From NCBI RefSeq assembly GCF_029784155.1, contig NC_073691.1, forward strand, positions 53,701,978-53,765,977: a DNA stretch of 64,000 bases, written 5' to 3'. The first letter of the stretch is position 1. Each line of letters starts with the position of its first letter. A program made the translations under genes and the position numbers. The notes below the pieces were generated by a model. It was not told the origin of the DNA. It did no database searches and worked only from the letters and a program-made list of their open reading frames with translations. Positions 46,666 to 60,000 of this stretch are shown piece after piece. This DNA is from Uranotaenia lowii (taxonomy: Eukaryota > Arthropoda > Insecta > Diptera > Culicidae).

Positions 46666-47989
46666 TTTTCGTTTGGAGGTTTGGGTTCAAGGATTTGATT
46701 GGGAGACACTTTTGACTAGTGTGATCAAAACTATTGTCACTACACTACTGAAACCTAAACAAAATCTGCCTTTATTTTGAGGTATTTTCAATGAGATTTA
46801 TTTCTCACCTAAAATCAGTAAATTAATGGATTAGATAAACTAGTTGAAATTTTTTTAATGATTTTTTAGAATAATTGAAGAATTTTGACCAGATTTGCTT
46901 GGATGTTGCCTGGTGTTTTGAATAGAAAAATTTGAAATTAAATAAAAATCTTGCAATGTTTGCACGTGATGTATTGACAATTATTGTTCGAAGGTACCAG
47001 ACATATTGTTTTGTGAATGCAATTTACTGAATTCAATTTCAGTTCTCTTTCATATTTAAAGTCTGATATTCTCTGGATGGTTTATGAAAAAAATACAGAG
47101 GCCTCCAGAATTTTGTTTCACTAACGAGAGATTTTCTTTACGCCATAGTAACTTGTATTTGTCTGGTCAAGATCTTTTGAACCGTATATTGCTCATACTT
47201 ATGTACATTCAAAAACAAAATTGGCCATTATCCTTTACTCAATATACATGAAGAATCATGGTTTATTTAAAAATTTTGAAAACTAAATCCGGGAATGGAA
47301 AAATAAGTAAAAAAAATTATGTATTCACAAAAATAAAAGTACGGATGTTTGCAAAAAATGCAAAAAAAATTAAATTGCAAATTTTGACTTATTTTGGAGC
47401 GCTGATTCCAAACATTAACTAATTTTTTTCTATCAGCTCTTATTTTCGAGATAGATTTTGAAAATACGTAAATTTTGGAAATTAAGGTTTAAAGTTAAGG
47501 AAATTAACTTTCTCGATCGCTAGTAATTTTGACTTCTGAGAGAAAAGTTTAGTTTCAATTAGTCAAATTATTTCGCAGTTTTCAACAAAGTTGTTTAATA
47601 AGTTCAAATATTCAATGACTTCCTTGAAAGATGTAAGGAATGGTTGTAAAAGAAACTTTTGGGTTGTCTTGAAATTGTTTGTAAGGAATGGTTGTAAAAG
47701 AAACTTTTGGGTTGTCTTGAAATTGTTAAAGTAATTTAACTTTTTTTTAAAGCGTTGTATCTCTGAAACAAGAATATCTATGAAAGATCCGTCAATTCAA
47801 TGAGGTTTAATAAGTTGATTAAAAAACATCAAAAATCGCTAAAACTGACAAATTTTAAAATTTCCATCTGCCATATCACCAGAGGTGATTGACAGAATCT
47901 GACAAATGTTGTGAATTTAAGTCGCAAAAATCTTCCAAAATTAGTGTTTTAAAACAATGATGTACCCCTGTGTTAATATTTGATTTATA
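46666..47989. other. AT-rich DNA, no gene seen
   Basis: Contains only the local duplication listed separately at 47633-47727. Confidence 0.45.
47633..47727. repeat. Two exact tandem copies of a 48-bp unit
   Basis: GTAAGGAATGGTTGTAAAAG and the rest of the unit occur at 47633 and again at 47681 without mismatch over the 47 bp available. The identity implies a very recent slip or an assembly duplication. Confidence 0.95.
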
Positions 47990-48430
47990 AGTAAAGATTT
48001 GTTCGAAATAAAGTTTTTTGAAATTTGACCAAGTTATTGAAAGTAGTTGACAATGCTTTGACAAAAATATGAAAAAATGGTAAAAATATGATGAAATTAT
48101 GAAAAAAAAAAAATTAAAAAATATGGTAAAAAATAACAATCTTTTTACTATAACAATTATGACGTCAATTCATCAAATATAAAAGTATGACTTAGTTTTG
48201 CCAAAAATATGAAACAAAAGTGATAAAAATATACAAAATTATGAAAAAAATATAACAATAAAATGATAAACTATGGCGAAAATAGGGCAAAATTATGCAA
48301 AAAATATGATAAATGCGATTTAAATATGACAAAGCTATGAAAACAATACGAAAAATATGTCAACTATGACAAAATTATGACGACATTTTGACACTAAAAT
48401 AATGCTTAAAAATCACCAATGTGATTATGA
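47990..48430 (+). repeat. Decayed ATGACAAAA-like short-period array, plus sense
   Basis: Loose repetition of TATGACAAA, AAATATGA and TATGAAAAAA phrases with unit length about 8-14. The words match the 9-bp satellite at 54059-61308 (TGACAAAAA) in the same strand sense, but it is much more diverged. Confidence 0.65.
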
Positions 48431-48564
48431 TCGAAATACGGAGAAACAAGGTATTGAATGTTTGACTAATATATCAAAATAATTACAATAAATTACTAAA
48501 TGCGCATACAATCGATGGACGAAATGGCTGATATAGCAACATATCTTATCAGTGCAGTTTGAGG

Positions 48565-48915
48565 CAAGGTTGCCGAAATAAATTCTGTGTTTTTGAAAAA
48601 AATAATTCTGACTTTCTGTGATTTTGCCCAAAAATTTTGTGATGAAATTCTGTGAAGCTTTTTCCTTGAATTTCCGTGAAAATTCATGAGAAATTGGGTC
48701 TTTCACACATTTTAGTTGGGTAAAATCAATTACCGTTACCAATCTTATCATACTTTTCCAATTCAAAGTAAGAAATCTAAATTTGAACTGTCTAAAAAAA
48801 TTTTAAATTCGGAAGTCCATTAAAAATATAAAAATTCTGTGAAATCTGTGAAAATTTCAAAATTCTGTGTTCTGTGACACAGATTACAGATTTTTCTGTG
48901 ATTTCGGCAACCTAG
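48565..48915. mobile_element. hAT-type MITE (CAAGGTTGCCGA ends), second copy
   Basis: The ends are CAAGGTTGCCGAAATA and, reversed, CTAGGTTGCCGAAATC. An exact 8-bp target duplication GTTTGAGG flanks it (48557-48564 and 48916-48923). The interior has TTCTGTG and CTGTGACACAGA motifs as in 27229-27626. 351 bp, non-coding. Confidence 0.88.
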
Positions 48916-48923
48916 GTTTGAGG

Positions 48924-49319
48924 GTAATCTGTTTTTGACACATGGCATAAAAAAATTGTTTTACAAAGGCTGAAAAAAAAATTAAACAAGATTTTCAACG
49001 CTTTTGATTTATTATAATAAACTTAAATAATCGTGGGTACAGCATCTGTGAACATAAATGTTAATCGGTAATTTATCTAATTCATCTGAAAATCAGAAAT
49101 TAAACAAATTGTAGCTAATATCAAAGTAGTGAATGATAATATATTAGAATAAAAGACAGATAGTGTAAATACCAAACAAATTTTATACTATTCAATATTG
49201 AATTAATTAATCTTTCCTATTATTTCAATACAACAGAAAAAATAGAAGAGCTCACCTACTGATCTGATAAAAATTTAAAATGAAAGAAATTCTATTGTGA
49301 AATATGGCCTTATAATATG
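48924..49319. other. AT-rich DNA, no gene seen
   Basis: May be the unresolved far part of the minus-strand dispersed repeat that follows. Confidence 0.4.
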
Positions 49320-49754
49320 TTTAATGCAAACTAACTATGATTTTTGCAAACGAACTAATGATATCTAAAATTTCGTCAAAATTTCAGCTTTGACGTATGT
49401 TTAACATCAGTTTCTACCATTTTCAATTAAATTATACGAAAATATTGCAAATGGATCTGAAATATAGCTAGAATCATAAGGATGCGCATTAAACCCGCCC
49501 AGATTCGGAAATATTGACTTCTTTTATTATAAAATATTTTTTTCCAAAAAACTGTAAAAGACTTCAACTAAAAAATTGACTCTACAGTATATTAATAAAA
49601 CATCTGCTTATGTGCTCATAGTTTTCAGACTCCTATCTAATGGGACGTATATTCAAAGAGAAGGTTTGAAGATCTCCTTAGCTGACTTACTTTGACAACG
49701 GAATATGGGAAAAAATGAGTCCTTAGTAAATGCATGTAGCACGCCTCTCCCCTA
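49320..49754 (-). mobile_element. Dispersed repeat starting AGGGGAGAGGCGTGCTACAT, copy 2
   Basis: Minus-strand counterpart of 3488-3860; shared blocks are listed there. It starts at about 49754, right beside the decayed array 49760-50030. Confidence 0.6.
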
Positions 49755-49759
49755 CAATG

Positions 49760-50030
49760 CATTTCACCATATTTTTGGCATTTTTATCATTTTGTCAAAT
49801 TTTTTTTTTCTTGATATTGTCATATTGAATCATACTTTTGTCATTATTCGTCAAATTTTTGCCATATTTTTGCCTGATTTGACATATTTTTTGTTATAAT
49901 TGTGTCATATCTTATAACATTTTTCATACTTTCGTCACAATTTTGTCAGATATTTGTCACTTAAGAATCAACAATTTGTCACATTTTTTTTTCATATTTT
50001 TTTCATTATTGGTTTATGTCATTTCCTGTC
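49760..50030 (-). repeat. Decayed ATGACAAAA-like array, minus sense
   Basis: Repeated TTTTGTCATAT, ATTTTTGGCAT and TTTTGTCA phrases; on the minus strand these read TGACAAAA. The array is the inverted-sense counterpart of 47990-48430, with the repeat copy and a MITE between them. Confidence 0.65.
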
Positions 50031-50174
50031 AATTCATATCAAAGCACTCTAGCCACGAAGAACAGGCGTACAATTTCAAACAAAAAATCTTCAATATCGT
50101 GTGTAAAATTTCAAATGCTGATAAGTTTAAAAATCACTGTATGAGCTTCCGCTTGAGGTCTGGTTTGTATAAAG

Positions 50175-50703
50175 GCACAGAGAACAGACATACAAGCTAG
50201 CCCACGAAACTTGTGTAAAAATACCAACACCTTTTTTGAACCAATTTTTGATTTTTGTTTCAGTCAGTTTTCTATAGGTCGTATGTGCTGCTTAGCATGC
50301 TTCAAAAAAATTGCTATTGTAGTTTCGTAAAACGTTCATCATGTTGCATGAAAAAAAAAATAATCATAAAAGTTATTATCTTTTTCCATCAAATTTGTTA
50401 GAAATACAAAGTTTAAAACAGCTGGATGCTAAAGTTATATGTGAAAGTAACCCGCTTTGAGATGCCTAGAATCAGTACTGCTGGGTGAGACTGATCGTCG
50501 AGAATGTTCTTGTATTTGACTGGACATAGGAGATGCATTTTCTAACAAAAATTACTGTTTAAGAAATAAGAAATCTTATACCAAAGCTGTTAGTTATCTT
50601 AACTGTCATAGTAGTGCAAAAAAAAGAAAGTGGGGTATCAGAATGGGGGTAGGCTTAATAGCGGCACGTTTCATGGGCTAGCTTGTTCGTCTGTTTACTG
50701 TGC
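50175..50703. mobile_element. MITE with GCACAG..AACAAGCTAGCCCA ends
   Basis: Left GCACAGAGAACAGACATACA followed by AGCTAGCCCACGAAAC (50175-50210) matches the reverse complement of the right end (50668-50703), GCACAGTAAACAGACGAACA then AGCTAGCCCATGAAAC. That is about 36 bp with 6 mismatches. No convincing target duplication. 529 bp, no coding. Confidence 0.7.
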
Positions 50704-50802
50704 TCTAGCTTTGATCTTTCCACCTATCAATGCTTTCATTTCTGTTTAAAAATCCTACTTCGAATTTCATATCTTGCCGAAATGACAAAAATTATATAAG
50801 AA

Positions 50803-52068
50803 CTAGCTGATCCCATACGAACTCCGTTTCGCTTTCAACTTGGAATATGTCATGAACAGTTTGTACGAAAGTCAATTGCCAAGCATTTTCCAGATTCATT
50901 GTTAAGTAATAATTGCAAAAATATTGGACGATCACTTCGTCTTTCGTTTGCTACTAAACATGAAATCAGGAATCAAAAACCACGTGTATAAATTTCGACT
51001 AAATCATTGCATAAAAACGCAATTATTGCCCAAAAGCTAAACCCCTTTAGAGGGCTCTAATATAAACTTCTGAAATCGATTGCCCTTCCCTCAAAACTCC
51101 CATGTGCAAATTTTCAAAGCAATCCATTGTATAATAACGTCAATATTGCTAAAAATAGTGAAAAATTAGTTTATATGGACGACCCCTTTCGTCGACCCCT
51201 GGCAAAATATTTGACATCTGAGATCGATTGTCCGTCCCTGAAAACTACCGTGTGGAAATTTTCATCCTAATCCGATGTATAATAACGTCGATATTGCAAA
51301 CAATACTGAAAGGTTTATATGGACGACCCCCTTTGCCGGCCCCTTAAACTGAATTGAATACCTGAATTCCATTGCTCATCTCTCAAAACCCTCGTGTACC
51401 AATTTTCGTTTGAATTCGATGAATAATAACGACAATATTGCATCAACAGTGAATAGTTAAATGGACGACCCCTTTGGCCGACCCCTGATTTTAGTTTGGA
51501 TAAGTGAAATCAGTTATTTGTCCCTTATAACTCCTATGTGCAAATGTTCATCCCAATCTGATGTATGAAAACGACAAAATCACTAAGATACTGAAAATTT
51601 AATATGGACGACCCCTTTTGCCGGCCCCTTACACTAAATTGAATACCTCAAATCGATTGCACGTCACTCAAAACTATCGTGTACCAATTTTCATCTGAAT
51701 ACGATGTATAATAACGTTAATATCGCAAAAACAGCGAATAGTTAATATGGACGACCCCTTTGGCTGTCCCCTTACACAAAATTTGACACCTGAAATCGAT
51801 TGCTCGTATTTCAACACACTCATGTGCAAATTTTCAACACAATCCGACGAAAAATAATGTCAATATCGTGAAAACAATATTTGTCTTGTATGGACGACCG
51901 CTTTATAAGGGGTCATCCGAAAATCTGAAAACATTTTTCATCCTTCCTGGTTTTAATGAGTATCCATGCCAAATTTCAGCTCTCTAGCTCTTAAGACGGC
52001 TGAGTCTATAGAGGACAAACAAACTAACAAACAAACAAACATACAGAAATTGCTTTTTATATATATAG
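50803..52068 (-). mobile_element. Helitron-like element with 143-bp minisatellite
   Basis: On the minus strand it starts TCTATATATATAAAAAGC and ends ATGGGATCAGCTAG with a short hairpin (CGAAAC / GTTCG, one bulge) about 10 nt inside. It sits between A and T with no target duplication. The 5' end carries (TTTG)n and CTATAGACTCAGCCG in the place where the other Helitron family has (CTGT)n and CTATAGACTCGGAAAC. It has no RepHel. It belongs to a different Helitron family from 14488-16616. Confidence 0.75.
51034..51960 (-). repeat. 143-bp minisatellite, six units, inside Helitron
   Basis: TGGACGACC recurs at 51176, 51320, 51462, 51605, 51748 and 51891, spacing 142-144. Each unit also has a CAAATTTTCA / AATAACG.CAATAT segment. 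The units are diverged by point changes but almost invariant in length. Confidence 0.92.
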
Positions 52069-52089
52069 ATATATATATAGCATAGCTCA

Positions 52090-52440
52090 GTGGTGATCAA
52101 AATAATATAACCAAATTCTATATCAGAAACAGGTTCTCATGTCAGACCAGGTTTCAACCAGGATTAAGCTTCAGATGAGGATAAGAAAAATGTTTTGGCT
52201 CAGAATCTAGTTTTGGATCAGAATCCATGTCAGGATCGAAATTAGGATCCGACTCAGGATCAAGCTAGTTTTTAGATCAGCGTAATGATACAGATATGAT
52301 TCCTCTTCAAGAGCAGGTTTAATATCAATACCAGGATCGAGACCAGAATATTGAACAAAATTTGAATCAGAATGTGTTAATAGCAGCTTTTGGGTCAGAA
52401 TCGAAATCAAAAGAATTTGCGATCTTGGCTTATACACGAT
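52090..52440 (+). repeat. Decayed (AGGATCAGAATC)-like short repeat
   Basis: TCAGGATC, ATCAGAATC and CAGGATCGA phrases recur at irregular 10-20 bp spacing. A degenerate minisatellite. The open frame across it on the minus strand is a by-product. Confidence 0.6.
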
Positions 52441-54058
52441 CTATAAATTAAAAAAAATCGGCTCAAAAACTCTAACTCGCATTTTCAACACATCCTAACC
52501 CATCGAGTACTACGAAAAGTAGCTAACTCGCCTGGCAGGTCCCCCACACCCGGCTTCCCAGATCTAGGCTGATGTCTCATCAAACAAGTGCTGATAGATG
52601 AAAATAATAACGCGAAAGAGTTGATTTACTTTCATCGACGGATGGCATGATGAGATGGGATGACGATAAAGATGATGGTTCAAAAACTCCGCCAGAAGCA
52701 AACGGCCCAGAACGTTCAGTCGCGCGTGGGAGGCGGCTCGGGCGTGGGAACATACCTCAATTTATCATAATTTTCGGCACCACATCGCCCGGGCGCGTTT
52801 CCAGGAAAATTAAACGATTTACTGGCGGCGATACAAGTCAATATTAAAACTCCCGGTATCAAGCGTTTAATCAAATGAAAAAAAAAATGATGGAAATTGG
52901 GAAATATTACCAGAAACATAAATCAGCTAGAACGAAGAGAAGTTCTTTGTCTTACACAGTTAAGATAAAGATTCAAAGATGAGCTATCAGTTTCGAAAGA
53001 AAATTTCAATCGTAAATTGAAAATCCAAATCTCAAGTGACCATCAAAAAATCAAACACCGCTATCGATCATTTTCGGTTTCCCTCCTTTGGGAGAAACCC
53101 TTGAAGTGGGGAAGAAATTGATTTAAACATCCACAAATTTCAGCCTTAAACATTTTCCTAGCAGAAGCCTTTTCGATGTTGGTTGAGCTAACATTTTCAT
53201 CTACCCCTGTCCACGACAGCCATCATGGGTCGCCGGAAAAGTTTGCCCAATTTCGCATCAATCATAAAGTTTTTAACGCAATTTTTTCTGGTTTGGTTCA
53301 CTTCGCTCACAGAAACTGCTGGTGATGGGAAAATTTTCGATATGAGTCAGCATAAATTATGACGGTCCAGCCTATTGGGAGCCATTCTGATAGAAATTTT
53401 AGGATTGAAATTTAAAAAAAAATTAATTGATTATTTTTCCTCAATTTCAATTCTTATACTTATATAAAAGTATTAGCAAACAATATAAGAAGGAAAATAT
53501 AATATAGAAAATAATTTCTTAGAACTCTAACCAAATCCCTTAAAACCATTAAACACAGCTAGTTGATTCCTGTATCTCTTGAAATCTTCTCAAAGTTTCC
53601 CTTTTAGTTAAAGTTTGCTACCAAATCCGGGTCCATTGACCATCCTCACTTATCAGTTCCTTCCCTTTCGCTGCCCATTATTCAAAATAGAAACACAAAT
53701 CTATCTGACAGATAAAAGCACTTTCATTGATGTGGTCAGCTTTGCTGCTGATCCGTATCGGGTTTCCCTCATCCCAGCTGGACGAAAAGCGAACAGCAGC
53801 AGCATAGAATATGGAACTTTCCCTACAACATATCCTTCCGATGGAGTTTCTGGGACTGAAGGATGAAATCGACGATATAGGAGGCATGATAAAAAAACCC
53901 TTCGGTAATTTATTGATTTCGATGCGAGATTTATGGAAACTCGATGGTATCAAAACTAAGCCGGAGAATGAGTGGACGTAAAAAGACGAAAACGATAAGG
54001 CGATTTTCGTTCGAAACTGCTGGTTGAGCATTAATTTCGAGGTTGATCTCGATTGAAC
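52441..54058. other. Mixed-composition DNA, no gene call
   Basis: 52490-52850 and 53050-53400 are GC-richer and not repeated here; 53400-53560 is AT-rich; 53600-54050 is near-balanced and directly abuts the satellite. No exon can be defended. The apparent C-terminal protein on the minus strand here is only the run-out of satellite frames. Confidence 0.4.
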
Positions 54059-57000
54059 ATGACAAAAATGACAAAAATGACAAAAATGACAAAAATGACA
54101 AAATGACAAAAATGACAAAAATGACAAAAATGACAAAAATGACAAAAATGACAAAAATGACAAAAATGACAAAAATGACAAAAATGACAAAAATGACAAA
54201 AATGACAAAAATGACAAAAATGACAAAAATGACAAAAATGACAAAAATGACAAAAATGACAAAAATGACAAAAATGACAAAAATGACAAAAATGACAAAA
54301 ATGACAAAAATGACAAAAATGACAAAAATGACAAAAATGACAAAAATGACAAAAATGACAAAAATGACAAAAATGACAAAAATGACAAAAATGACAAAAA
54401 TGACAAAAATGACAAAAATGACAAAAAATGAAAAAAATGACAAAAATGACAAAAATGACAAAAATGACAAAAATGACAAAAATGACAAAAATGACAAAAA
54501 TGACAAAAATGACAAAAATGACAAAAATAAAAAAAAATGACAAAAATGACAAAAATGACAAAAATGACAAAAATGACAAAAATGACAAAAATGACAAAAA
54601 TGACAAAAATGACAAAAATGACAAAAATGACAAAAATGACAAAAATGACAAAAATGACAAAAATGACAAAAATGACAAAAATGACAAAAATGACAAAAAT
54701 GACAAAAATGACAAAAATGACAAAAATGACAAAAATGACAAAAATGACAAAAATGACAAAAATGACAAAAATGACAAAAATGACAAAAATGACAAAAATG
54801 ACAAAAATGACAAAAATGACAAAAATGACAAAAATGACAAAAATGACAAAAATGACAAAAATGACAAAAATGACAAAAATGACAAAAATGACAAAAATGA
54901 CAAAAATGACAAAAATGACAAAAATGACAAAAATGACAAAAATGACAAAAATGACAAAAATGACAAAAATGACAAAAATGACAAAAATGACAAAAATGAC
55001 AAAAATGACAAAAATAAAAAAAAATGACAAAAATGACAAAAATGACAAAAATGACAAAAATGACAAAAATGACAAAAATGACAAAAATGACAAAAATGAC
55101 AAAAATGACAAAAATGACAAAAATGACAAAAATGACAAAAATGACAAAAATGACAAAAATGACAAAAATGACAAAAATGACAAAAATGACAAAAATGACA
55201 AAAATGACAAAAATGACAAAAATGACAAAAATGACAAAAATGACAAAAATGACAAAAATGACAAAAATGACAAAAATGACAAAAATGACAAAAATGACAA
55301 AAATGACAAAAATGACAAAAATGACAAAAATGACAAAAATGACAAAAATGACAAAAATGACAAAAATGACAAAAATGACAAAAATGACAAAAATGACAAA
55401 AATGACAAAAATGACAAAAATGACAAAAATGACAAAAATGACAAAAATGACAAAAATGACAAAAATGACAAAAATGACAAAAATGACAAAAATGACAAAA
55501 ATGACAAAAATGACAAAAATGACAAAAATGACAAAAATGACAAAAATGACAAAAATGACAAAAATGACAAAAATGACAAAAATGACAAAAATGACAAAAA
55601 TGACAAAAATGACAAAAATGACAAAAATGACAAAAATGACAAAAATGACAAAAATGACAAAAATGACAAAAATGACAAAAATGACAAAAATGACAAAAAT
55701 GACAAAAATGACAAAAAATGACAAAAATGACAAAAATGACAAAAATGACAAAAATGACAAAAATGACAAAAATGACAAAAATGACAAAAATAAAAAAAAA
55801 TGACAAAAATGACAAAAATGACAAAAATGACAAAAATGACAAAAATGACAAAAATGACAAAAATGACAAAAATGACAAAAATGACAAAAATGACAAAAAT
55901 GACAAAAATGACAAAAATGACAAAAATGACAAAAATGACAAAAATGACAAAAATGACAAAAATGACAAAAATGACAAAAATGACAAAAATGACAAAAATG
56001 ACAAAAATGACAAAAATGACAAAAATGACAAAAATGACAAAAATGACAAAAATGACAAAAATGACAAAAATGACAAAAATGACAAAAATGACAAAAATGA
56101 CAAAAATGACAAAAATGACAAAAAATGACAAAAATGACAAAAATGACAAAAATGACAAAAATGACAAAAATGACAAAAATGACAAAAATGACAAAAATGA
56201 CAAAAATGACAAAAATAAAAAAAATGACAAAAATGACAAAAATGACAAAAATGACAAAAATGACAAAAATGACAAAAATGACAAAAATGACAAAAATGAC
56301 AAAAATGACAAAAATGACAAAAATGACAAAAATGACAAAAATGACAAAAATGACAAAAATGACAAAAATGACAAAAATGACAAAAATGACAAAAATGACA
56401 AAAATGACAAAAATGACAAAAATGACAAAAATGACAAAAATGACAAAAATGACAAAAATGACAAAAATGACAAAAATGACAAAAATGACAAAAATGACAA
56501 AAATGACAAAAATGACAAAAATGACAAAAATGACAAAAATGACAAAAATGACAAAAATGACAAAAATGACAAAAATGACAAAAATGACAAAAATGACAAA
56601 AATGACAAAAATGACAAAAATGACAAAAATGACAAAAATGACAAAAATGACAAAAATGACAAAAATGACAAAAATGACAAAAATGACAAAAATGACAAAA
56701 ATGACAAAAATGACAAAAATGACAAAAATGACAAAAATGACAAAAATGACAAAAATGACAAAAAATGACAAAAATGACAAAAATGACAAAAATGACAAAA
56801 ATGACAAAAATGACAAAAATGACAAAAATTACAAAAATGACAAAAATGACAAAAATGACAAAAATGACAAAAATGACAAAAATGACAAAAATGACAAAAA
56901 TAAAAAAAAATGACAAAAATGACAAAAATGACAAAAATGACAAAAATGACAAAAATGACAAAAATGACAAAAATGACAAAAATGACAAAAATGACAAAAA

Positions 57001-60000
57001 TGACAAAAATGACAAAAATGACAAAAATGACAAAAATGACAAAAATGACAAAAATGATAAAAATGACAAAAATTACAAAAATGACAAAAATGACAAAAAT
57101 GACAAAAATGACAAAAATGACAAAAATGACAAAAATGACAAAAATGACAAAAATGACAAAAATGACAAAAATGACAAAAATGACAAAAATGACAAAAATG
57201 ACAAAAAATGACAAAAATGACAAAAATGACAAAAATGACAAAAATGACAAAAATGACAAAAATGACAAAAATGACAAAAATGACAAAAATGACAAAAATG
57301 ACAAAAATGACAAAAATAAAAAAAAATGACAAAAATGACAAAAATGACAAAAATGACAAAAATGACAAAAATGACAAAAATGACAAAAATGACAAAAATG
57401 ACAAAAATGACAAAAATGACAAAAATGACAAAAATGACAAAAATGACAAAAATGACAAAAATGACAAAAATGACAAAAATGACAAAAATGACAAAAATGA
57501 CAAAAATGACAAAAATGACAAAAATGACAAAAATGACAAAAATGACAAAAATGACAAAAATGACAAAAATGACAAAAATGACAAAAATGACAAAAATGAC
57601 AAAAATGACAAAAATGACAAAAATGACAAAAATGACAAAAATGACAAAAATGACAAAAATGACAAAAATGACAAAAATGACAAAAATGACAAAAATGACA
57701 AAAATGACAAAAATGACAAAAATGACAAAAATGACAAAAATGACAAAAATGACAAAAATGACAAAAATGACAAAAATGACAAAAATGACAAAAATGACAA
57801 AAATGACAAAAATGACAAAAATGACAAAAATGACAAAAATGACAAAAATGACAAAAATGACAAAAATGACAAAAATGACAAAAATGACAAAAATGACAAA
57901 AATGACAAAAATGACAAAAATGACAAAAAATGACAAAAATGACAAAAATGACAAAAATGACAAAAATGACAAAAATGACAAAAATGACAAAAATGACAAA
58001 AATGACAAAAATGACAAAAATGACAAAAATGACAAAAATAAAAAAAAATGACAAAAATGACAAAAATGACAAAAATGACAAAAATGACAAAAATGACAAA
58101 AATGACAAAAATGACAAAAATGACAAAAATGACAAAAATGACAAAAATGACAAAAATGACAAAAATGACAAAAATGACAAAAATGACAAAAATGACAAAA
58201 ATGACAAAAATGACAAAAATGACAAAAATGACAAAAATGACAAAAATGACAAAAATGACAAAAATGACAAAAATGACAAAAATGACAAAAATGACAAAAA
58301 TGACAAAAATGACAAAAATGACAAAAATGACAAAAATGACAAAAATGACAAAAATGACAAAAATGACAAAAATGACAAAAATGACAAAAATGACAAAAAT
58401 GACAAAAATGACAAAAATGACAAAAATGACAAAAATGACAAAAATGACAAAAATGACAAAAATGACAAAAATGACAAAAATGACAAAAATGACAAAAATG
58501 ACAAAAATGACAAAAATGACAAAAATGACAAAAATGACAAAAATGACAAAAATGACAAAAATGACAAAAATGACAAAAATGACAAAAATGACAAAAATGA
58601 CAAAAATGACAACAATGACAAAAATGACAAAAATGACAAAAATGTCAAAAATGACAAAAATGACAAAAATGACAAAAATGACAAAAATGACAAAAATGAC
58701 AAAAATGACAAAAATGACAAAAATGACAAAAATGACAAAAATGACAAAAATGACAAAAATGACAAAAATGACAAAAATGACAAAAATGACAAAAATGACA
58801 AAAATGACAAAAATGACAAAAATGACAAAAATGACAAAAATGACAAAAATGACAAAAATGACAAAAATGACAAAAATGACAAAAATGACAAAAATGACAA
58901 AAATGACAAAAATGACAAAAATGACAAAAATGACAAAAATGACAAAAATGACAAAAATGACAAAAATGACAAAAATGACAAAAATGACAAAAATGACAAA
59001 AATGACAAAAATTACAAAATTTACAAAAATGACAAAAATGACAAAAATGACAAAAATGACAAAAATGACAAAAATGACAAAAATGACAAAAATGACAAAA
59101 ATGACAAAAATGACAAAAATGACAAAAATGACAAAAATGACAAAAATGACAAAAATGACAAAAATGACAAAAATGACAAAAATGACAAAAATGACAAAAA
59201 TGACAAAAATGACAAAAATGACAAAAATGACAAAAATGACAAAAATGACAAAAATGACAAAAATGACAAAAATGACAAAAATGACAAAAATGACAAAAAT
59301 GACAAAAATGACAAAAATGACAAAAATGACAAAAATGACAAAAATGACAAAAATGACAAAAATGACAACAATGACAAAAATGACAAAAATGACAAAAATG
59401 ACAAAAATGTCAAAAATGACGAAAATGTCAAAAATGACAAAAATGACAAAAATGACAAAAATGACAAAAATGACAAAAATGACAAAAATGACAAAAATGA
59501 CAAAAATGACAAAAATGACAAAAATGACAAAAATGACAAAAATGACAAAAATGACAAAAATGACAAAAATGACAAAAATGACAAAAATGACAAAAATGAC
59601 AAAAATGACAAAAATGACAAAAATGACAAAAATGACAAAAATGACAAAAATGACAAAAATGACAAAAATGACAAAAATGACAAAAATGACAAAAATGACA
59701 AAAATGACAAAAATGACAAAAATGACAAAAATGACAAAAATGACAAAAATGACAAAAATGACAAAAATGACAAAAATGACAAAAATAAAAAAAAATGACA
59801 AAAATGACAAAAATGACAAAAATGACAAAAATGACAAAAATGACAAAAATGACAAAAATGACAAAAATGACAAAAATGACAAAAATGACAAAAATGACAA
59901 AAATGACAAAAATGACAAAAATGACAAAAATGACAAAAATGACAAAAATGACAAAAATGACAAAAATGACAAAAATGACAAAAATGACAAAAATGACAAA

